A DNA stretch of 41,141 bases, taken from contig JABUSQ010000128.1 of the NCBI GenBank assembly GCA_021442665.1, positions 1 to 41,141 of the forward strand, in the 5' to 3' direction. Each line of letters begins with the position of its first letter. Position 1 is the stretch's first letter. Positions 37,486 through 41,141 of this stretch are shown here, piece after piece. The position numbers and the translations under genes were made by a program. Origin of the DNA: Oscillospiraceae bacterium. Lineage in GTDB: Bacteria; Bacillota; Clostridia; Oscillospirales; Oscillospiraceae. The notes beneath the pieces were generated by a model. The model did not search any database. It had not been told where the DNA came from and saw nothing but the letters and a program-made list of their open reading frames with translations.

Positions 37486-38329
37486 ACACGTCATGCTCCT
37501 GCCAGATTTTTTCCAGGTTTGCAAAGGTCTCCACAACATCCCCCTGCTTTCTCTTCGCCACCTCGATTATGATAGCATTAATAAGGCTGAGTGGGGCGAC
37601 GAGGGAGTCGATAAAGGAAACCATGTCGCTTTTTGCATAAAGGCATATATCCGCAATGTTAGTAATGGGAGCGGCCGCACTGTCGGTTATGGCTATGGCT
37701 GTGGCGCCCATTTTCTTTGCAAAGGTCATTGCATCAATGGTATGGCTTGAGTACCTGGGGAAACTTATGCCTATGAACAGATCGCCCTCGCCTATTCTGA
37801 TGAGCTGCTCAAAGGTCTCGCTGGCTGCCGTATCACGCACCACTACCACATTATCACGCAGAAGGTTCAGGTAAAGGCCAAGAAAGGATGAAAGTGAGGT
37901 TGAGGTACGCATGCCCACAATATATACACGATTTGCCTTTATTATCTCCTCCACGGCGCTGTCAAAGCTCTTCTGATCCATTGAATCTAGCGTTGCCTGA
38001 AGATTCTGTATATCACTGCTAAGCACGGATTTAGCGATATCCTTTTCGTCAAGCATACTGCGGGCGACCTCAATTCGCTGAACGGAGGTAAGGCGATTGC
38101 GTATCATCTCCTGAAGGGCCTTGCGCATGACGGGATAGCCGTCGTAGCCCAGCTCCGTGGCAAACCTCACGACTGTAGACTCACTGACGCCTACTATTTC
38201 TCCGAGCTTGCCTGCGGTCATAAACGCCGCTTTGTCGTAGTTATTCAGAATGTATTTTGCAATTGCACGCTGTCCTTTGGAAAACTTTCCGCTTTCCTTG
38301 GCAAGTCTTGCAAGAAGGTTATTTTCCAT
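37466..38329 (-). CDS. MurR/RpiR family transcriptional regulator (HTH + SIS)
   Basis: KGQRAIAKYILNNYDKAAFMTAGKLGEIVGVSESTVVRFATELGYDGYPVMRKALQ; SIS domain VYIVGMRTSTSLS; start refined to 38329. Confidence 0.93.
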   Translation of the reverse strand: MENNLLARLAKESGKFSKGQRAIAKYILNNYDKAAFMTAGKLGEIVGVSESTVVRFATELGYDGYPVMRKALQEMIRNRLTSVQRIEVARSMLDEKDIAKSVLSSDIQNLQATLDSMDQKSFDSAVEEIIKANRVYIVGMRTSTSLSSFLGLYLNLLRDNVVVVRDTAASETFEQLIRIGEGDLFIGISFPRYSSHTIDAMTFAKKMGATAIAITDSAAAPITNIADICLYAKSDMVSFIDSLVAPLSLINAIIIEVAKRKQGDVVETFANLEKIWQEHDVYEKSNG

Positions 38330-38358
38330 TTGATCCTCTCCCGTGAATTGATGCATTT

Positions 38359-38386
38359 ATTTTACTACTGTTACGCTAAATTGCAA
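38359..38386 (-). promoter_or_regulatory. Putative rpiR promoter
   Basis: TTGCAA-16-TAAAAT; TGCAA-type repeats lie immediately upstream. Confidence 0.5.
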
Positions 38387-38405
38387 GAGGAATTTGCAAT
38401 TTTTA

Positions 38406-38442
38406 AGCCCCAAACTTGCATTTTTTAAAGTTCGGGGCTCAC
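38406..38442 (-). terminator. Hairpin downstream of rluB, possible terminator with poor U-tract
   Basis: Minus RNA AGCCCCGAACTT-N10-AAGTTTGGGGCT pairs over 12 bp with one G.U. Confidence 0.45.
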
Positions 38443-38460
38443 ATAAAGCAGAACGGGATA

Positions 38461-39180
38461 CTATTCGGTTTGATTTTCGAAAAATACTTGCAATTCTTCT
38501 CGGGTGAGATGCCTCCAGTGTCCGGTCTTCAGGCTGCCGAGAACAAAGTTTGCCTCAGCTACCCGCCTGAGTCTTATGAGCTTTATTCCTGCCGCTTCAC
38601 ACATTTTTCTTATCTGACGGTTCCTGCCCTCGTGGATGCATATTTCCAGCAGGGCTCCATTGGGGTCACGGCTGAGTACCGTAACTTTTGCCGGGCTTAT
38701 CTTGTATCCGTCTATGACAAGCGGTGAACGCAGCAATCTCAGTGCTTCGTCGCTGCACTCACCGGAGATATATGCATGGTATGTCTTACTCTCCACCCCC
38801 GACGGATGCATGAGACGGTTGGCAAAATCACCGTCATCGGTCATTATGAGAAGCCCCTCGGAATACATATCCAGCCTGCCCACCGGATACACCCTTGCAC
38901 CCACGTCTCTGACGAGCTCCGCTACGCATTTCCTTCCCTTTTCGTCGCTCATGGTGGTCACATAGCCTCTGGGCTTGTTGAGCATTATGTAGGTTCTTCG
39001 GGAGACGGCGGTCAGGCTGACACCGTCAACCGCCACAATATCCGTGTCCGGGTCTGCCATATCTCCGAGAGACGCAACGTTTCCGTTCACTGTAACTCTC
39101 CCCGCCCTTATAAGCTCCTCACCGGCTCTGCGGGACGCATATCCGGAGGAGGATATTATTTTCTGCAATCTTTCTTTCAT
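38461..39180 (-). CDS. rluB: Ribosomal large subunit pseudouridine synthase (RluB-type)
   Basis: 239 aa; S4 domain, YPVGRLDMYSEGLLIMTDDGDFANRLMHP, GRNRQIRKMCEA. Confidence 0.93.
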   Translation of the reverse strand: MKERLQKIISSSGYASRRAGEELIRAGRVTVNGNVASLGDMADPDTDIVAVDGVSLTAVSRRTYIMLNKPRGYVTTMSDEKGRKCVAELVRDVGARVYPVGRLDMYSEGLLIMTDDGDFANRLMHPSGVESKTYHAYISGECSDEALRLLRSPLVIDGYKISPAKVTVLSRDPNGALLEICIHEGRNRQIRKMCEAAGIKLIRLRRVAEANFVLGSLKTGHWRHLTREELQVFFENQTE

Positions 39181-39267
39181 TTATTCACCGTATATACAGC
39201 AGGGCTTCTGCCCGAAGAATCCGTCCGAAAAGGAGTTTTTGTTATTATTGTCTGTGCACTTATCTGA

Positions 39268-39296
39268 AGTATAAACCAGATTGGCCTCCGCCGCAA
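39268..39296 (-). promoter_or_regulatory. Putative rluB promoter
   Basis: TTGCGG-17-TATACT on the minus strand. Confidence 0.55.
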
Positions 39297-39305
39297 GTTG
39301 ATCCT

Positions 39306-39335
39306 GAAAAAGCACCGCCATTTAAGGCAGTGCTT
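39306..39335 (-). terminator. Intrinsic terminator downstream of ytfJ
   Basis: Minus AAGCACTGCC-TTAAAT-GGCGGTGCTTTTTC; one G.U pair, T-run. Confidence 0.85.
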
Positions 39336-39352
39336 GCACGTATTTACTCACA

Positions 39353-39718
39353 TCACATTTTTTTATCGATGAGCATATCAACTCTGTCAAGAACCTGCGG
39401 AACAAGGTCAAGCGCCCTGTCTACGCTGGTCTTTGCAGGGGGCTGCACATTCACCATTCTCACTACTCCGTCTTTTATCACGAGGAAACCCACGGGGTCT
39501 ATCTTAACTCCGGCGGCGCTTCCTGCATTGACATTATCCCTGCTTCCGTTTCTTGCGTCGCCGCCTCCGCCTCCGAAGGCAAAGCTCACCTTGGATATTG
39601 GGATAAGCGTAATTCCGTCGGGGGTTAAAATAGGCTCGCCCACAACGTTATTTACCTTAACAAGCTCTTCAATGTTTGACAGTGTAGACTTCATAAGTTC
39701 GCCAAGACTATTTTCCAC
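39353..39718 (-). CDS. ytfJ: GerW/YtfJ family sporulation protein
   Basis: 121 aa; LVKVNNVVGEPILTPDGITLIPISKVSFAFGGGGGD. Confidence 0.94.
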   Translation of the reverse strand: MENSLGELMKSTLSNIEELVKVNNVVGEPILTPDGITLIPISKVSFAFGGGGGDARNGSRDNVNAGSAAGVKIDPVGFLVIKDGVVRMVNVQPPAKTSVDRALDLVPQVLDRVDMLIDKKM

Positions 39719-40310
39719 TTGAATCCTTCCTTTCGCGGCGCTGAGCCATTCGGTTTCTTATAATGAGTTTTAAAACAGCATATCCTGCGGATATCAGGCA
39801 GATGAGTATACGTCCCACCCTCAGTGTAAGGACGGCTTCCATATCTATTGAGCTTTTCTCCAGCGAATAATCCGCTGCTATGCTGATGTCCTTCTTTCTG
39901 ACTATGAACACCCTCTGCAGAAAAGGCAGAAGGCTGTTTATTAATGCGTTAATGGCGTTATACTTTGACGCCGTAGTACAGGGATCGGGATCGCCTGCCG
40001 TGAAGCGAACATACAGTTTGTCAACACGGAGTTTTCTTTTCAGCTTTCCCAGTACCCTGAGCGCAATCTTTAATACCTCAAGCCATTCCTCAAGGCCAAA
40101 GCCGAGCTTTGAAATAAGCTTATTAGGCTCTCCGGACTTCCCGGTTTTTTTCTCGGCTTTCGTCTTCGGTTTTGCCGGGAATACGGGTATATCCTTAACG
40201 AATACCCTGGCACACAGACTGAACCGCTCATCCCCGTACTCTGTTCTTACGCCCACGGGTATGGAAAGCAGGAGGATAAATACCGCAATGATTATAGCTG
40301 GCGCAAGCAA
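39708..40310 (-). CDS. DUF2953 domain-containing membrane protein
   Basis: 200 aa; N-terminal TM then VGVRTEYGDERFSLCARVF; located between scpB and ytfJ. Confidence 0.82.
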   Translation of the reverse strand: MLAPAIIIAVFILLLSIPVGVRTEYGDERFSLCARVFVKDIPVFPAKPKTKAEKKTGKSGEPNKLISKLGFGLEEWLEVLKIALRVLGKLKRKLRVDKLYVRFTAGDPDPCTTASKYNAINALINSLLPFLQRVFIVRKKDISIAADYSLEKSSIDMEAVLTLRVGRILICLISAGYAVLKLIIRNRMAQRRERKDSSGK

Positions 40311-40335
40311 TTAAATCACTCCTCTGTCGGAATGC

Positions 40336-40938
40336 TCACCTTATACCGTCAATCTGCAGCTGTCCCTCGCCCACGGTACTCAGCTTTTCAATGGCATCCT
40401 CAAGCTTTTTAACGCCGTCTCCGGCGGAGATATCGGGCAGCTCAGGCAGCTCGTCAAGGGAACTTACGCCCATGGTGCGCAGAAATACGTCCGTAGTACG
40501 CAGCAGAGAGGGTCTGCCGGGAACATCAAGCCTGCCGCAGCGTTCAATAAGCCCCTTCTCCAAAAGCACACTGACGGTGTAGGAGCTGTCAACGCCTCTG
40601 ACCTGATCGATGTATGCCCTTGTGACGGGCTGGAAGTACGCAACCACGGCAAGGGTCTCAAGCGCCGGCTGAGACAGCATGGGAGGCTTGCGCTGCTCTA
40701 GGGTCTTGCTGATTACCGGGGCATATTCGGGAGCGGAGCAGAGCTGCAGGCTCCGGTCAAGTCTCAGCAGCCTTATTCCCCGTCTGTTGAAGCTGTATTC
40801 GTCTGACAGCTCTTTTGCCGCAGAGAAAACAAGCTCCTCGCTGATCTCCAGTACGAGAGATATCCTCGCTGCTGGCACGGGCTCTCCCGATGCGAAAAGT
40901 ATTGCCTCTATTGAGGATTTTATGTTCTGAATGTCCAT
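40336..40938 (-). CDS. scpB: Segregation and condensation protein B
   Basis: 200 aa; SIEAILFASGEPVPAARI, PALETLAVVAYFQPVTRAYIDQVRGVDS, LLRTTDVFLRTMG. Confidence 0.96.
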   Translation of the reverse strand: MDIQNIKSSIEAILFASGEPVPAARISLVLEISEELVFSAAKELSDEYSFNRRGIRLLRLDRSLQLCSAPEYAPVISKTLEQRKPPMLSQPALETLAVVAYFQPVTRAYIDQVRGVDSSYTVSVLLEKGLIERCGRLDVPGRPSLLRTTDVFLRTMGVSSLDELPELPDISAGDGVKKLEDAIEKLSTVGEGQLQIDGIR

Positions 40939-40944
40939 AGCAAA

Positions 40945-41141
40945 TCACTCTACTATTCTTTCGAGTATGTCCTCGATTTCGCCGCCTGCAAATTTCAGCG
41001 TGTAGTTTCCCTCTTCTCCCTCAAGTATAACGCTGCCGATACTGCAAAGCTCCAGTACGGAGATAAAGGTTGCGACTATCTCCGACCGGCTTCCGCAGCG
41101 GGCATACAGCGCTTCAAGGCGAATGTCTCCCGCCTGCAGGC
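40945..41141 (-). CDS. scpA: Segregation and condensation protein A, C-terminal part (5' end outside window)
   Basis: Manual minus-strand reading: ...LQAGDIRLEALYARCGSRSEIVATFISVLELCSIGSVILEGEEGNYTLKFAGGEIEDILERIVE*; upstream of scpB. Absent from the ORF track because it is open at the edge. Confidence 0.85.
   Translation of the reverse strand, partial: LQAGDIRLEALYARCGSRSEIVATFISVLELCSIGSVILEGEEGNYTLKFAGGEIEDILERIVE

Noticed and set aside
1-41141. Mobile elements, prophage, CRISPR, toxin-antitoxin or defence islands
   Set aside because: No transposase/integrase/Cas-like proteins, no regularly spaced repeats; all minus-strand genes are core or commonly conserved Firmicutes genes.

Overview
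This looks like a housekeeping segment of a low-to-mid-GC Firmicutes/Clostridia-type chromosome, probably Oscillospirales-like and spore-forming judging from gerW/ytfJ and DUF2953. Essentially every credible gene is on the minus strand; the many plus-strand ORFs are antisense shadows. I recognise about 46 CDS. In transcription order (right to left) they fall into likely units: scpA-scpB-DUF2953-ytfJ; rluB; rpiR-HI0933 oxidoreductase-cmk-ispH::S1; carD-ispD-ispF; cdaA-cdaR-rseC-yicC-remA-gmk-rpoZ-priA-def-fmt-rsmB-rlmN-prpC-prkC-rsgA; asp23-nusB-xseA-xseB-ispA; dxs-tlyA-nadK-argR-recN-C_GCAxxG-tyrS-ybaK; rpe-recR-rnj-arsC-like-pepD; and, running off the left edge, a secreted metallophosphoesterase absent from the ORF track. 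Seven intrinsic terminators and six sigmaA-type promoters were read by eye and agree with these units. I found no tRNA, rRNA, CRISPR array, transposase, phage or obvious defence system. The best second-look items are: (i) an internal Shine-Dalgarno and ATG at the ispH/S1 junction of the fusion gene, (ii) a structured ~120-nt leader with competing pairings between recR and rnj, (iii) palindromes embedded in the promoters of carD and the metallophosphoesterase, (iv) several start-site corrections, and (v) a 15-gene run joining c-di-AMP synthesis to the PASTA kinase/phosphatase pair. I see no clearly novel multi-gene system.
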